From Coccinella septempunctata (Eukaryota; Arthropoda; Insecta; Coleoptera; Coccinellidae): a stretch of DNA of 64,000 nucleotides. A program made the translations under genes and the position numbers. Under the pieces are notes generated by a model. The model made no database searches and had not been told where the DNA came from. It worked only from the letters and a program-made list of their open reading frames with translations. Every line of letters starts with the position of its first letter. Within the stretch, counting starts at the first letter, position 1. Shown here one piece after another: positions 31,796-44,350 of the stretch. The stretch covers positions 47,580,270-47,644,269 of the forward strand of contig NC_058189.1 of NCBI RefSeq assembly GCF_907165205.1, written 5' to 3'.

Positions 31796-34058
31796 ACGTT
31801 ATCCTATAAATCACGAACTGACATTCACCGTCATCGGTTTTTCGTAGACGTCAAAATTCTCCATTTTCTCACGCATTTTTGAGTTACTTCCGATAAGTTT
31901 GGGAGAATGAGACATTCAATACTTCTCAATACTTATAATATACATATAAGTATTTATTGATCTCTTACGAAATTAGCAATGCATAGGATAAGTCGCATGA
32001 AAAATAGAAAAATCACTGTACTAACATTTTTTATGCAAGTTGTATATATATTTGATAGGTTTTTTGAATTGTGTAATTGTGTTTCATTGAGCAACTTGAC
32101 AGTATTAGGCAGATGATCGTACAATATTATGGCCTGTTATACCGGAGAAGTTTTATATTCAGATGTTGCAGTATTATTAGTATATAATAGCAATATGAAC
32201 CGTAATAATCTAGGCAAACTGAGACCAACTTATTCGGGCCACACATTAACTCTGACAGAAAACCGTCCCTTAAAATATAAATAAGTAAGGATTTTTATTT
32301 CAAAACAATTTAAATTGAACAAGAAGAGAAATAAAAGAGTGTCAATAAAAATAACTTTTCACCCAGAAAATTCTTCCATACTATATGGTTCTATGTTCAA
32401 TAAAATTTTCTGTATATGCTTTAGCAGGTTGTTGAATAATTTCAAGCATCCGTACTCTGTTTGCCTCTGAGTAGTTTATTGTTTTTGGGCAAATTGAATG
32501 GCAATCTTCGTGTTTAATAATTCGTTTTGAAATTATGATGTTCAAAAAACAGATCTTTGTGTTTAAATAGAAATATCAATCGTTCTTGAATGTATAAGGC
32601 ACGGGATATTTGGCTGGCTGCAGTAAAGAAACTGTTTGATATCTTTCGATTCGGCTTTCATATTCGTGTTAGGTATAAAAGGAAGTACAATCGGGAAACA
32701 TTTCAACAATTTCGGGTGAAATTTTTTTTTCGCTGTAGACATGTAGATAATGTAAAAAAAAAGTTGTGTTCGATTTATGAAAAATTTCTTCACGGAAATT
32801 GTTCGAAAATTTCGTTCATTCAGAAAATGAAATTCAATTTGGCAACCGAAAAAAAAAACCACGAACATTGAGGATTTTCCGCCATTTTGTAATTTTTTAC
32901 CGAGCTCTTCAACTCTTCTGAATTGAGCACTCAAAAATACTCAGATGTGACAAGAAACCGTTACTTTGAGGTTTATACATAACTGACCACACTCATCAGA
33001 ATATTACCTACTCAATTATGACGTTGAACACCCTGAATCTCGCTTATGCGTCGAAAACGGAAAATATGTCATAAGGAAAAATGATTCTTCAGGTGTCATT
33101 TACCGACCATATATGTTTTTCCAGCTTATGATGAGACAACCTGTATAGGAGATGATTTCCTGATGAAAGGGTGCTGTAGCATTTTTCGAAGACCTAAAGA
33201 ACAAAAGAATCATCACCTGAAAGACCAGACCTGAGAAAGAGACCCTTCGGTCACTTAGCAAGCTCCAGTATCAAGGGATATCCGAGTATATGTTTATTCG
33301 CGAAAAACTATTAAAACAGAGGCAAATATGAACGACGGTTTCAATTTTCAACGAGGCAATTGATGATCTGGAAATAGAAATGATGATAGGAAAAACTCAA
33401 TACTGAACCATATCATATCTAATCGCAGGAAAACAGATGGATAATCTCAGCTAAATTAATTAATAGGTGGGAATTTGTGCATTCCGCTCATCGATTACTG
33501 AAGTATTCTGCAGAACGTGGAGCTTGGTAGTTCATTAATCGCATCAGGAATTCTGGATGAGTTTATTAACAGTTCAAAATACATTAGCCAATCTCCATTT
33601 ACAGAATAATGGACTGAATTTGGTTTTATGAATGAGAACACGTGTCCGGCTGAAACGATCCTGTTATCAGAAATATTGGAATAAGACTGAATATTGCAAT
33701 CTACACCATTCAAACAAGGAGCATTAGTTTTATTGAACGCTAGTTATTCGGATAGATTTTGCTGACCATCAAAAATAAAAATGCAAACAAAAATAATGAT
33801 TGCTCTGCAAAAAACTGACTTCATTGTTTATTACTATTTTACATCATATGCCGATCTTCATTTGTACGCAAATATTTGTACAAGAATTTCAAACCACTCG
33901 ATTTTCGGGATCGAAATCATTATGGAAACCTTCAAAGGGCTAATCCATTTCGAAAAAACCCGCAATGAACTACTAAGAAGCCTGTTGGACTATGAGTAGG
34001 TCAAAATATCTCAGCGTAGAGATTTCGAATCGTTCTATATGATTCGCCAAAAATCACC
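31796..34058. other. Long gene-free stretch
   Basis: Two overlapping opposed frames at 32563-32934 (minus) and 32590-32871 (plus) are the longest and lack motifs. A TTGAACACCCTGAATC word near 33015 resembles a CAGGGTG-type end without partner. Otherwise nothing seen. Confidence 0.4.
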
Positions 34059-34060
34059 TA

Positions 34061-35740
34061 CAGGGTGTGGCGTAATGAATGGATAATATGGAGCCTGCGG
34101 GTAGTGGACTCTATGGCGGTTCAGAAAAATATATTTTACGTTTATTAAAAGTGCCTTGGTTTTCGAGATATTGGAGATTTTCGAAAATTCAAGAGAATCA
34201 CACCCTTCGCCACTCGTTTTGCAGGCAAGACTCCAAATGAAGGAATTTTTTCAAACTGTTTTTTGGGTAGTATTCCTGGATAGATGCGCTATCGAATATA
34301 AATTATTATTTTTGGGACGCATGAATAGTTTTTCATAAAAAAAGATCTAACTCAAATTTTCCGTATAGCTTATTTTTATTCCTAAGTTCAACCCAGCGTG
34401 GTGTAAAAAATAATATGGTTACCTGAGAGCCAATTCAAGAAAAAACATGCCCGTTTCATTCATATTCCAAAATGGTATAACTCTCTGTATTTTCAGCATT
34501 TAATACAAAATAAATTCCTATTACAATCAGTTGAGGCCTAGTTTAATGTAAAAACTGTTTTTTAAATTTTTAGCAGCTAAAATAAGAAATGCAAGCAGAA
34601 TAAAGCAATCATCTATGGTATAAGAAGTATAGAGCATGTGCTACTCATTGTGGCCTCTTAAAGCATCTTTTGTGAAATTTAATTCAATGAAACATTTTAA
34701 AATTGTTGATATGCATTAAAGATATGATTCATTAGAAAATGTTGACTATAAAGCATGTATCAGAACTCATGGTGGCCAATTTAAACATCATTTGTGAAAC
34801 TTTATTCAATGAAACGATATTTTAAAATTGTAATTTTTTTCTCGTTATCTTTTATTGTTGAACCCTAACGTTGTGAAATCATATTTTCAAGTTAATTTCA
34901 AGTTATGAATTAAATTTCAGCATTTTTGTAACAAAGGTCTTGACTCAATGTAAAAGAAATAAATTTTTAGCTTTTTTTCTTAATTACAAAAGTGCTGAAA
35001 TTCACTTTGTTACATGACATTCGCTTAAAAACTATTAACTTCATAACTATAGGGCTTAATAATGAAAGAATACGAGAGAAAAAAACCAATTTTAAAATAT
35101 CGTTCAATTGAATCGAGTTTTACAAAAAGTGTTCAAAGTGGGCATCAGGAGCTCTACTAGATGCTTTACAACTTCTTATGAATAATTGCTTTATTCTGCT
35201 TGCAAGTCTCATTTCAGTTGCTAAAAATTGAAGAAAAAGGCTTACATCAAACTCTGCCTTGACTCATTGTAATAGAAATTTATTTTGTATTTAATGCTGG
35301 AAATAGAGTGAATTATACCATTTCAGAATCTCAGTGAAACAGGCATATTTCCTCTTGCTGTGGCACTCAGGTAACCATATTATTCTTTCATATTATTTTT
35401 TACACCACGCTGGGTTGAACTTAGGAAAAAAACTAAGCAAAACGGAAAATTTGAGTTAGATCTTTTTTTTATGAAAAACTATTCATGCCCCAAAAATAAT
35501 AATTTACATTCGATAGCGCATCTATCCAGGAATACTATCCAAAAAACAGTTTGAAAAAATTCCTTCATTTGGAGTCTTGCCTGCAAAACGAGTGGCGAAG
35601 GGTGTGATTTTCTTGAATTCTCGAAAATCTCCAATATCTCGAAAACCAAGGCACTTTTATTAAACATAAAATATATTTTTCTGAACTGCCATAAGGTCCT
35701 CTACCCGCAGGCACTTATCCATTCATTACGCCACACCCTG
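34061..35740. mobile_element. Foldback FB2: 1680-bp palindrome, CAGGGTGTGGCG ends
   Basis: Starts CAGGGTGTGGCGTAATGAAT and ends with its complement; TA on both sides (34059-34060, 35741-35742). The outer 350 bp of each arm match well, and the inner parts (to the centre near 34985) are still complementary but more diverged. The mirror-image frames 34156-34338 (plus) and 35667-35479 (minus) encode the same residues because the arms are inverted copies. No transposase. Confidence 0.88.
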
Positions 35741-36125
35741 TATACACACCTTTATGGATAAATGACCTATCATCCTCAAAATTCGAGTACGATTCTGTGA
35801 AATTTCGAGTACGAGTATGGACTTCAGTCAGCAAACTCGGCGCATCACTAAGATCAGATGAATCGGTACTGTAATGGACTGATATGAAATGGAACACTGA
35901 AAGAATCCCGGGAAGGGTCTATAACCAAAGAGTATAAAAGTAGGAGATCCTCTTTGCTATAACATCTCAAATAGCAGAAAGAGGGGCAAACATCAACTTG
36001 CATTGGAATGCAATCTGCTATCTGCTTAAATTTTAACGCTTGCGATCGCAGGTAAAGAGTAGCAATCAGAAAAAGTTTAATATGGAAACATTATAATAGT
36101 CAAAGTCATAACAAAATCCATATAT

Positions 36126-37458
36126 ACTGCTCCACAAGAGTTAGGGATATCGTATTCAATAGTTTTTAAAAGTATGTAATCTTCGAGAAAATCGATGTAA
36201 AATCATTTAAAACTCAGTAACATCTTGAATCGATCCAATAAAAATTAGTATGAGACATTTCGTCAATCTGGTCGCCTTTTTCTGAAGTTTGATTCTCTGC
36301 ATATGCTCCATGAATGTTCTTATTTTGAAATGAAGTCAGTTTATCAACGGCTTCGATTTGAAACGAGTTTTCTGAAAATGCCAAGACGTAAATTAACAAA
36401 CGCTGAGGCTAATAGGGCTATCGGAATGCTACAGGGTGGCCTAACCCAGGTTGTTGTAGCGAAAAGGCTCCAAATCAGCCAAAGTGTGATATCTCGACTT
36501 TGGAATAGGTTCGGGGAGACAGGTTCCGTATTGGAAAGACCAAGGCTTGGTGGGTGACGAAAAACAACACCTGCTCAAGATCGTTTCATCACCGTTTCGG
36601 CGAGAAGAAACCCTACATCTACGTGTAGAATGCTACGGAATACTCTTCAAAATGCAGATGGGGTCCAAGTTTCCATCGAAACCATCAAACGACGTTTGAG
36701 AGAGGTGAATCTAGGTTCGTCCGTTAAGAGGAGTTCCATTAACACGTGACCATAAGCGTCAAACACTGGAATGGGCAAGGCAACATATCAATTGGAACAA
36801 TCAATGGCCTATTGTCCTTCTCACTGATGATCCAGATATGGACGATTTTCAGATTCTCGAAGAATAAGGGTATGGACAATCCCACGCATACCCCGTAATC
36901 ATCGCTATGTCCAAGAAGTCCATCCATTCCGAGGGGGTAGTGTTATGGTATGGGCCGGGATATATTTCAACGGGCGCACAGATCTACACATTTGTCCTGG
37001 GAATATGACCGCCTTACACTATAGGGAGCATGTCATTGACAATGTTGTGCCAAATTTTCACGCTGCTATTGGTGAAACCTTTCAATTTCTAGTCTAGATG
37101 GTAACGCTGGACCGCACCATAGTTGAGAATGCGCGAGAGGAGCTTGTTATTCCAAATTTACCAATACCTCCGCACTCACAAGATTTGAATTGCATAGAAC
37201 ATGCATGGGATATGCTCCAAAGAAGATTAGATAATCATCAACCTACCCCAGAATCCTGATCTGAGAGAGCTTCTGCCCCGTTTATGGAACCAAATTCCTC
37301 AAGAAATGTTCAACAACCTCGGGTGTAGTATGCAAAGAAGATGTCAAGCTGTTATTGATGCCCGTGGAGGCCATACATTGTATTGATAGTCTCAAAATGC
37401 TTGAATTCTCTGGAAATAAAATTTCGTTATTTTACTCGATTTTTTCTTAACCATCCTG
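36126..37458 (+). mobile_element. Tc1-like element, dead
   Basis: Carries the transposase pseudogene at 36378-37386. Right end CTTAACCATCCTG followed by TA. On the left, ACTGCTCCACAAGAGTTAGG near 36127 looks like a Tc1-type terminus but does not pair convincingly with the right end, so the left boundary is tentative. Confidence 0.6.
36378..37386 (+). pseudogene. Tc1-like transposase pseudogene
   Basis: ATG at 36378 opens MPRRKLTNAEANRAIGMLQG and a helix-turn-helix (VAKRLQISQSVISRLWNRF), then a TGA at 36555 where RKTTPAQDRF follows in the same frame. Further on: SIETIKRRLREVN, VLLTDD (first D region), FRGGSVMVWAGIYFNGRTDL, LDGNAGPHHS (second D, shifted frame), HSQDLNCIEHAWDMLQRRL (third acidic E, P changed to C). 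It ends at a stop at 37386. Several stops and frameshifts make it clearly dead and older than the Tc1 copy at 16851. In contrast to that copy the N-terminal DNA-binding domain is present. Confidence 0.85.
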
Positions 37459-37460
37459 TA

Positions 37461-38049
37461 TACGCTGCAGACCTACAGGCTAAAATTAATTTGCAACTTG
37501 AAATCATATTGATATGAATTTTCATCACAAAAATCTTATTTTAACTATATTTTTTTGCAATTTAGGTCAATATCCCAAACTCATGTGTAGCAGTTTATTT
37601 CGAAGAATTCTGAGTTCAATTCTTTCAATCGAAATAAAGGAGAACCGGCTTGATGACGCCGTCTTGCGCTGAAGTACATCAAAACTCTAAAACTTCTCCC
37701 TTGTGTCTAGTTTAACAGCAAACGCCGCTGCATACAAAACTCAACAGCTCTGGAAAGCGGTCGAGATAAGGCGTAAAATATAACTGCTTTCGGCATGTCG
37801 TTTTCTTGTTTTAACTAAGAAAGTTTGCTTCTTGATACCTGTCCCAAACAGAATTCTATTACTACACTTGAAATCAGTATCAGTGAGATCTTTCTGATAA
37901 TTTTTGCTCTGAGAACCAGGTCAAATAGTTCTTCCATTCGGGTCCTTAAAATATTTTCTGGTTTCAGTTCAAGCCCACGCCCAACCTCAGTTACGAATAT
38001 TCAAAAATAAACTAGGAATGGTGGAAAATAAACTACGAATATCATTTTA
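37461..38049. other. Spacer, nothing recognised
   Basis: Only frame 37825-38010, no motif. Confidence 0.45.
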
Positions 38050-39486
38050 TATTTGGGGAGACGAAGAGGGAAATTCGGGATTTACTCGAGCGTGTCAGAT
38101 TAATATAAGGGGACATACCTTGGACCCTGTAGTGTACCTTTACCAAAAATTAGACCTGTATATAGGGGGAATTGTCTAGGACAGCCTGTCAGAATAGTAA
38201 AAAAAACGATCATTGTACATACTCGAGCGTGTCAGATTAAGATATATGTGGTAAATTACATGTTAAAAAGTATATATTCTCTTAATATGACAATTTAAGC
38301 GTGTCAAAATGTGTGGGAGGGCGCCAAAGTTGCAAAAAAAAGACACGTGTACATTCTCGAGCGCGGTGGCGTTTTTTCTTATTTTGAAGCTAATCATTCA
38401 AGAATTTCGGAAAAATTATAATCTGACAGTTTTAGCAAGCCGAAACAATAAAAATTGGCCATAAAGGTCACAAAAATCAGTTTTTTTGAATTATTTCCTT
38501 GCCTGGGAATCAAATGTTTCTCGCATTCATTATAAAAGGTGTAGAGATAACATTTTCTGCAAATTTTCTACCAAGCAATTTTTTCTACCTTCAAACATTT
38601 TTGAGATATATGGCGATTAATGCGAGGTGTTCAGCGATACATGCTGAAGCGAAAACTCACTCGTTGGAAAATAGTACATTCTAAGGTTCAGTCACAGACA
38701 ACACTAAAATTTTCGTGGTTAATTTCGAAATTGTCATCATAGAAATACCTTGTCATTTTGACAATTGGATGAATGTAGATTAGACTGGGATTCTACATTG
38801 ACCTTGCCATTGCGCATGTGTGGCTAAGCTTCTCGCCCTTATCGCCCTCTAACTCGAGAACGGTTAAGTGGATGTAAAATTGCTTCAGACAAAAGTTGTG
38901 TAGAATTTTATTATCTTCAACTTTCATAATGAATACAAAAACGATAAGAGGTACAGGCAGGGAAATATTCGAAAAAAAAAGAATTTTTATCATCTTCAAA
39001 GTGTCAGATTAAGAAAACCTCCCCTGATTAGTGTCAGATTAATGGGTCAACACGTTTACAACACTGAGATTAACCATCTGTATGAAAATCTGACACAAGT
39101 AACAATTTTTTTTTACATTTTCAAAGGGCTGTAACCTTGCGTCACGTCCAAATTCTCAGTCCCTTGAAAAGTAGCTTCCCTTAAGTCCAATTAACATATC
39201 CTTCAAAAATTTGACATGCTGGAAAAATTTTTTTTTACCATTTTCAACTCTCCCGTACGGCCAGAGACACGTAGGGCATATACAGTATCTTAATCTGACA
39301 CGCTCGAGTATGTACACCTGACGATTTTTTTTTACATCTTTGAGACCCTGCAGACGCTTTCCCCACCGCTGAAAGTGCATATATCATAGAACTTTTTTTT
39401 TCTTTCTACCATCTTATCTTCAAAATCCACTAGGTCTCCACGACGCTCGAGTAAATCCCGATTTAGCATCGTCGGCTCCCCAACTA
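38050..39486 (+). mobile_element. Family E copy 2 (about 1.43 kb), most complete
   Basis: Inverted ends of about 40 bp with one gap: TTGGGGAGACGA..CGGGATTTACTCGAG left, complement CTCGAGTAAATCCCGATTTA..GGCTCCCCAA right. The body repeats two short words in both orientations many times: GTCAGATTAA and ACGCTCGAG. Other copies: 22283-24778 (with hAT) and 41690-42840 (with a MITE). Superfamily unknown; no coding capacity. Confidence 0.78.
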
Positions 39487-40088
39487 TTACTGATAGGTAC
39501 TGATTTTATGGATGTGGATCAAATATGATTAACATCCTTGAAATAACTTTGAAATGAAGAAAAAAGTGACATAATCTTCACATAAAACCATAAACTACAA
39601 CTCATTATTTGTTGTAATCAGTGGAACCTTGCAAAACATTGTGCCAGCGATACAACGCCAAGAAGTGAATAATTGAACAAAGCGTTCGAATGATCAATCC
39701 TTCGAAGCGGTTTCAAATAATTCATTAATGTCTCCCGGGGAACTTGAACCAGTTTGATTAGATATAATTTGTCACGTCTTTCATTATTGACGAGGGATTA
39801 ATTCTGGAACTTAAGAACCCCGGATATAACTCTAAGAAGTCACTTGATAAATGTTGTAGATAATTTATAATTTCCTTTGTTTCTCATTTTTTTTTTCACA
39901 TTTTACTTCGTTCGATTTTATTACTTTTACAATCCATCAATGCATATATAAAAATACAGGGTAAGTTGGACAAACTTCAGGGGCTGATTCTGGATGAAAA
40001 AACAATGAGAGTTTGCCATATAACTTTTGTCCGCGAATGTTTTGTTTTCCGAGATACGGTTTGCCAAAGTTTCCCTTAACAACTAAGT
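39487..40088. other. Spacer with an orphan CAGGGTAAG end
   Basis: TACAGGGTAAGTTGGACAAAC near 39956 looks like the left end of another CAGGG-type element, cut off by family C copy 2 at 40090. Confidence 0.5.
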
Positions 40089-40089
40089 A

Positions 40090-41172
40090 TAGTCCATTCA
40101 AGAATGATTGACATCTCGGGTGGCTATGGAAAATCGAATTTAAGTTGGTAATAGCCCATAAGTTCAGATTATGTGTTGCGGAATTCAGGTTGGTATTGTG
40201 AATGAACAGTGATCTATAGACCTTTTATACAGGGTGTTCCTAAATTGAACGTACAAACGAAAAGGGGAGATTCCTTAAGTGAGTTTAAGAAAAAAAAGTC
40301 CCATAAATATGGAGTCGCAAACGTTTCGTTTTCGAGATATGTACAGAGTGTTGAAGTTTGAATTTTTTTCAAGTTTTTTTCTCATAGTATCTACACTTCA
40401 CAAGATATTCAACTTTATGAATCATCGCTACAGATCAGAAAAATTTCCATAAAAACTGACACTGAATTCATTCACCACAGATTACAAACTGGCCTTCCTA
40501 TCATAGATACGACAAAACTACAAAAGACCGAAAAGTTTAGTATAAGAACAAAGCTTCTTTTTACATTTTTTCAACTTAACAGTTGCTCACCAAAAAAAGT
40601 TATGCAGAAGAACAGGTGGCAGTGTTCCAGAAAAAATATCACCCTGTAAATCTTCTATCGAAATTGCCATGTCACGTGGTGAAAACTCTAAAATGTAATA
40701 TCTATGCCAAATTTCAGTTGAATATCTTGTGAAATGTAGATACTATGAGAAAAAAATTCAAACTTCAACATTCTGTATCTCGAAAACGAAACGTTTGCGA
40801 CCCCATGTTTATGGGATTTTTTTTTCTTAAACTCACTTAAAGTATCTCCCCTTTTCGTTTGTACGTTCAATTTAGGAACACCCTGTATGTGAATCTATGC
40901 ACTGACCGATCTTAATATGAATTTTGTACAGCTGTTTGTATTCTTAATTTAATCCAACAAATTGGAAACATAATTATATCAAGTTTGATTGCTGATTAAT
41001 ATGCTCTGAATGTGAATATTACTCCTTTTCAAATACTTTTCTAGGTTATATTTAAATATTCCACTTCTCTGATTGAAATTACCGAAATTATTGAGGATCT
41101 TTTGTGAGCAGATTTACGCTGCGTCTAGACTTTCAAGTCCTACTGGGATGTCAATCATTCTTGAATGAACTA
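40090..41172. mobile_element. Family C copy 2, interrupted by foldback B2
   Basis: Same ends as copy 1 (TAGTCCATTCAAG / CTTGAATGAACTA), TA on both sides. The sequence stops at TTTTATA (40229) and resumes at TATGTGAATCTATGC (40886). In copy 1 the corresponding joint reads TTATAAGTGAATC, so the uninterrupted copy shows the empty site. Confidence 0.85.
40230..40885. mobile_element. Foldback B2 (656 bp), internally deleted
   Basis: Ends CAGGGTGTTCCTAAATTGAA and complement, TA on both sides. The right arm is nearly full length, but the left arm is cut after about 190 bp and joined to part of the spacer seen in B1 (ATTCATTCACCACAGATTAC). So B1 to B2 differ by one or two deletions that make the arms unequal. 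Confidence 0.87.
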
Positions 41173-41174
41173 TA

Positions 41175-41689
41175 TGTATGTATTTATTTATTGCTTTGAA
41201 GCGGTCGAGATATGCTAATCTGTGGTAGGTTTTAGAAGGTACATAGTTATAATGCATATTTAGACATGCATTTAAGAAGTGAAAAAATTTTTAATATTCA
41301 AACTTGATTGGCGAAATATCTAATGTACAGGGTTAATCAAAAATGTGTACCGAGCTTTCTGGGGGTCAGAGAACACTGAAAAATAAGTATAATTTAATGA
41401 ACAAACTTATGGCCGAAAATGCATATTAAGGGAGATATATCCTTCCAAAGATGATAAAATTAAAAAAATTTCTCCGCATAACTTCTAAACTGTGGGTGCC
41501 ATCAGATTGCAATTTTGTGCATAAATGTATGTTGTTGAAATATATTTTTTCATTACACTTCTACATGTCATGATTTTTTTAGAACAATTTCTTTCGTCGT
41601 ATTCGTTTTGGTGAAAACATAGAAGCATTCGATGGAACGAAGGAAATTACATAAAAAAGGTACTCTTATCCAAATACCAAAAATTGAAC
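41175..41689. other. Spacer with orphan CAGGGTTAATC end
   Basis: TACAGGGTTAATCAAAAATG near 41331 resembles an element end; no partner end found before family E copy 3. Confidence 0.45.
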
Positions 41690-42840
41690 CTGACAGTTTC
41701 AGCAAGCCGAAACAATAAAAATTGGACATAAAGGTCACAAAAATCAGTTTTTTTGAATTAATTCCTGGGCTTCAAATTGTTTTCGAATTCATTATGAAAG
41801 TTGTAGAGCATAACATTTTCTACAAACTTTATCCGAAGCAATTTTTTCTACGTTTGAACGTTTTCGAGATATCTATATGGCGATGAATGTAGATTAGACT
41901 GGGTTTCTACATTGACCTTGGCCTTTCGCATCGTCCTCCAACTCGAAAACGGTTAGTAGTAGGCAAAATTGCTTCAGAAAAAAGATGTATAGAATTTCAT
42001 TATCTATGACTTTCATAATGAATACAGAAACTATTAGAGGTACAGGAAGGGAGATATTTGAATGAAATGACTTGTTATCATCTTCAAACTGTCAGATTAA
42101 GAAACCCCCCGATTGGTGTCAGATTAATGGGTCAACATGTCTGCAACACCATTTGTCTGTATAAAAATCGGACCGCTCGAGTATACACAAGTTACGATTT
42201 TTTTTGCATTTTCAAAGGACCCCTGTGCCCTTTCGTCGCATCCGAATTGTCTGTCAGTCCCTTGAAAAGTAGCTTCCCCAAAAAAAAATTTTTTTTACCA
42301 GTTTCAACACAGCCAGCCCCACCACGCAAACTGTCAGATTAACATTAATTTATTATTAGAGACACGTAGGACATATACAGTATCTTATTATGACACGCTC
42401 GAGTATGTACACCTGATGACGTTTTTTTTTACATCTTTGAGAACCTGCAGACGCTTTCACCACCGCTGAACCATTTAATCTTCAAAATCCACTAGGTCTC
42501 CACGACGCTCGAGTAAAGCTGCATTCACAATCAATTCGCGGGCCGAAGTGCACTTCGTCACGTAATTTACCATTCGCAATAATCTTGGTACCAAATACTC
42601 AAATGAATCAAAAATGTAACTGATCAAAGCATAAGCATCAGCATCATCTATAGCCGGCACGAAATTCCTTGCCGAAGTGATAGTTTGCAACTTGCAAGAA
42701 ATTTTGTCTTGAATTTCATTGTGAATGGTAACGGAGAACGTCATCTGCTAAGCTTCCGTGCCGAAGTGCACTTCGGCCTGTGAATTGATTGTGAATATAG
42801 CTTAAGTCCCGATTTAGCATCGTCGGCTACACAACTATTT
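41690..42840 (+). mobile_element. Family E copy 3, 5'-truncated, with nested MITE F
   Basis: Begins at CTGACAGTTTCAGCAAGCCG (matches 38420 of copy 2), follows the family to CACGACGCTCGAGTAA (42516), is interrupted, and resumes with GTCCCGATTTAGCATCGTCGG. Confidence 0.82.
42517..42802. mobile_element. MITE F (286 bp), TAA-flanked PIF/Harbinger-like
   Basis: Inverted ends AGCTGCATTCACAATCAATT / complement, continuing GGCCGAAGTGCACTTCG, flanked by TAA on both sides (42514-42516, 42803-42805). Copy 2 of family E shows the empty site with one TAA. TAA targets are usual for PIF/Harbinger. The minus frame 42744-42475 spans much of it and is probably chance. Confidence 0.82.
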
Positions 42841-43170
42841 GAACTTTGATTAAATATTGCTGAAGTTTTCATAGAACTGTTAGCTGTATCCGTCGTTTTG
42901 TCTTTGATTCCAACAACGGAGGGTGATAGTCCAACACCGAATTCTTAGCTGTAGAACTTGATTGTCCATACACAAAACTAGAAGACATGTTGAAGAAATG
43001 AAAGATCTACATTCTTTCTCGAAACTAATACATTTTTACACAATAATAATCGCTTATAAATATAGCATATTCGCAAGTCGTAGGAATGCATTAAAATAAT
43101 TTTCTAATATCAATTAACAATAAGCTGTCGATTTTCGAACAGCACTACCTATAGTCGGAAAAACGATACT
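42841..43170. other. Spacer, nothing recognised
   Basis: AT-rich, no frame and no repeat pair. Confidence 0.45.
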
Positions 43171-43172
43171 TA

Positions 43173-44348
43173 TACTTCATTCACTTTTATTTTAGCAGTC
43201 GGTTGGCCATGGAAATTTGACACATTTCACTCTGTATAGAACAAAAATGTGGGGTTATGAAGCTTGTCAAAACATTTTTGGGCTTTAAATCAACGCTATG
43301 TTGCCCGTTCTACGTAAAAGTTTCTGTTATTACGTATTTTATCACAATGTCGAATCTCTTCTGAAAATATGTGACGAACATAATTGAAGTTTATACAAAC
43401 TGATTGAAGGCATACCAAATCCAGTTATTTGCATGGAAAATACAAGAGATCATTATAATATCATAATATGCACTAGCTTGAGGAGAGTTAATGTTCGTTA
43501 TCTTCTTTGGCTTACATCATTTGTAGATTTCAAAAATATTAACCCGAAGATGAAATGCATATGATGCAGTGGTTGAGAATGGGTATCTCCCGAAGGAATT
43601 AACAGATAATTACAAGAATGTTAAATTCTTCAACAAAAATCATCTTGAATCAATATAAGTAAAAGGAATTAAAGGAAGTTTCAAGTCAAGATGAACTTCA
43701 CTTTTGAACAAAAATTTCACATGAATAAACAAGTAACAGGATAACTGGCGCGTATCTGTGGCTGTTCATCTTAATACATTGATATAATAATAATAATAAT
43801 TAGGTATTTATTAGTACCTTGAAACATTTACTTTGTAAAGAACTTATTCTCCGATGACATTTGTCGAAAATCCTGTAGTAAACTTTTCGCATTAATTCAC
43901 TCAAACATAAAATTCTCAAATGCGACCACTTTTTTGGGTCTCCCAATAGAAGGAAATTCTTTGTCATCCTCTTCATTCACAATCTTTCTGATTGTGGAAA
44001 TATTCCCAGCTGAAATATAAGTCGTTCAGATTCAGATGAAACATTATATAAATTCTCTTACATTGAATATGTTCGCTACCGTCTGACGTATTGTGGATTT
44101 TGGAATATCAGGGTATAACTATGTATTTGAATGAGAGGACCTGAATTCTAAATAGCACTTCCTGAAACCCTGTCTCTTTTTTCAATCACTTTCGGCATTT
44201 TCGTAATAAAAATTGATATTAGTTGTGGCAACGGCGTTATGACATTAACGACATTTCATGAGTGCCAACCCAACTTCGTTCTAGTTACAAAAACTTGAGA
44301 AAATTATTTCATGGCCAACCGACTGCTAAAATAAATTTGAATGGAGTA
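43173..44348 (-). mobile_element. Family D copy 2 (1176 bp)
   Basis: Ends TACTTCATTCACTTTTATT / complement ending GGAGTA, TA on both sides. The central part missing from copy 1 is present here and on the minus strand reads ISAGNISTIRKIVNEEDD then FPSIGRPKKVVAFENFMF before a stop, the same frame as in copy 3. A short ATA/AAT microsatellite lies at about 43786-43801. Confidence 0.83.
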
Positions 44349-44350
44349 TA

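Noticed and set aside
34156..35667. Two similar 60-62 codon frames on opposite strands (34156-34338, 35667-35479)
   Set aside because: They are the two arms of one palindrome read twice, not paralogous genes.
42475..42744. 89-codon minus frame
   Set aside because: Spans MITE F and its terminal repeat; best explained as chance read-through.
22283..42840. CRISPR-like or satellite array reading of the repeated GTCAGATTAA and CTCGAG words
   Set aside because: Spacing is irregular, words occur in both orientations, and the context is eukaryotic; three dispersed copies with ends show an interspersed element.
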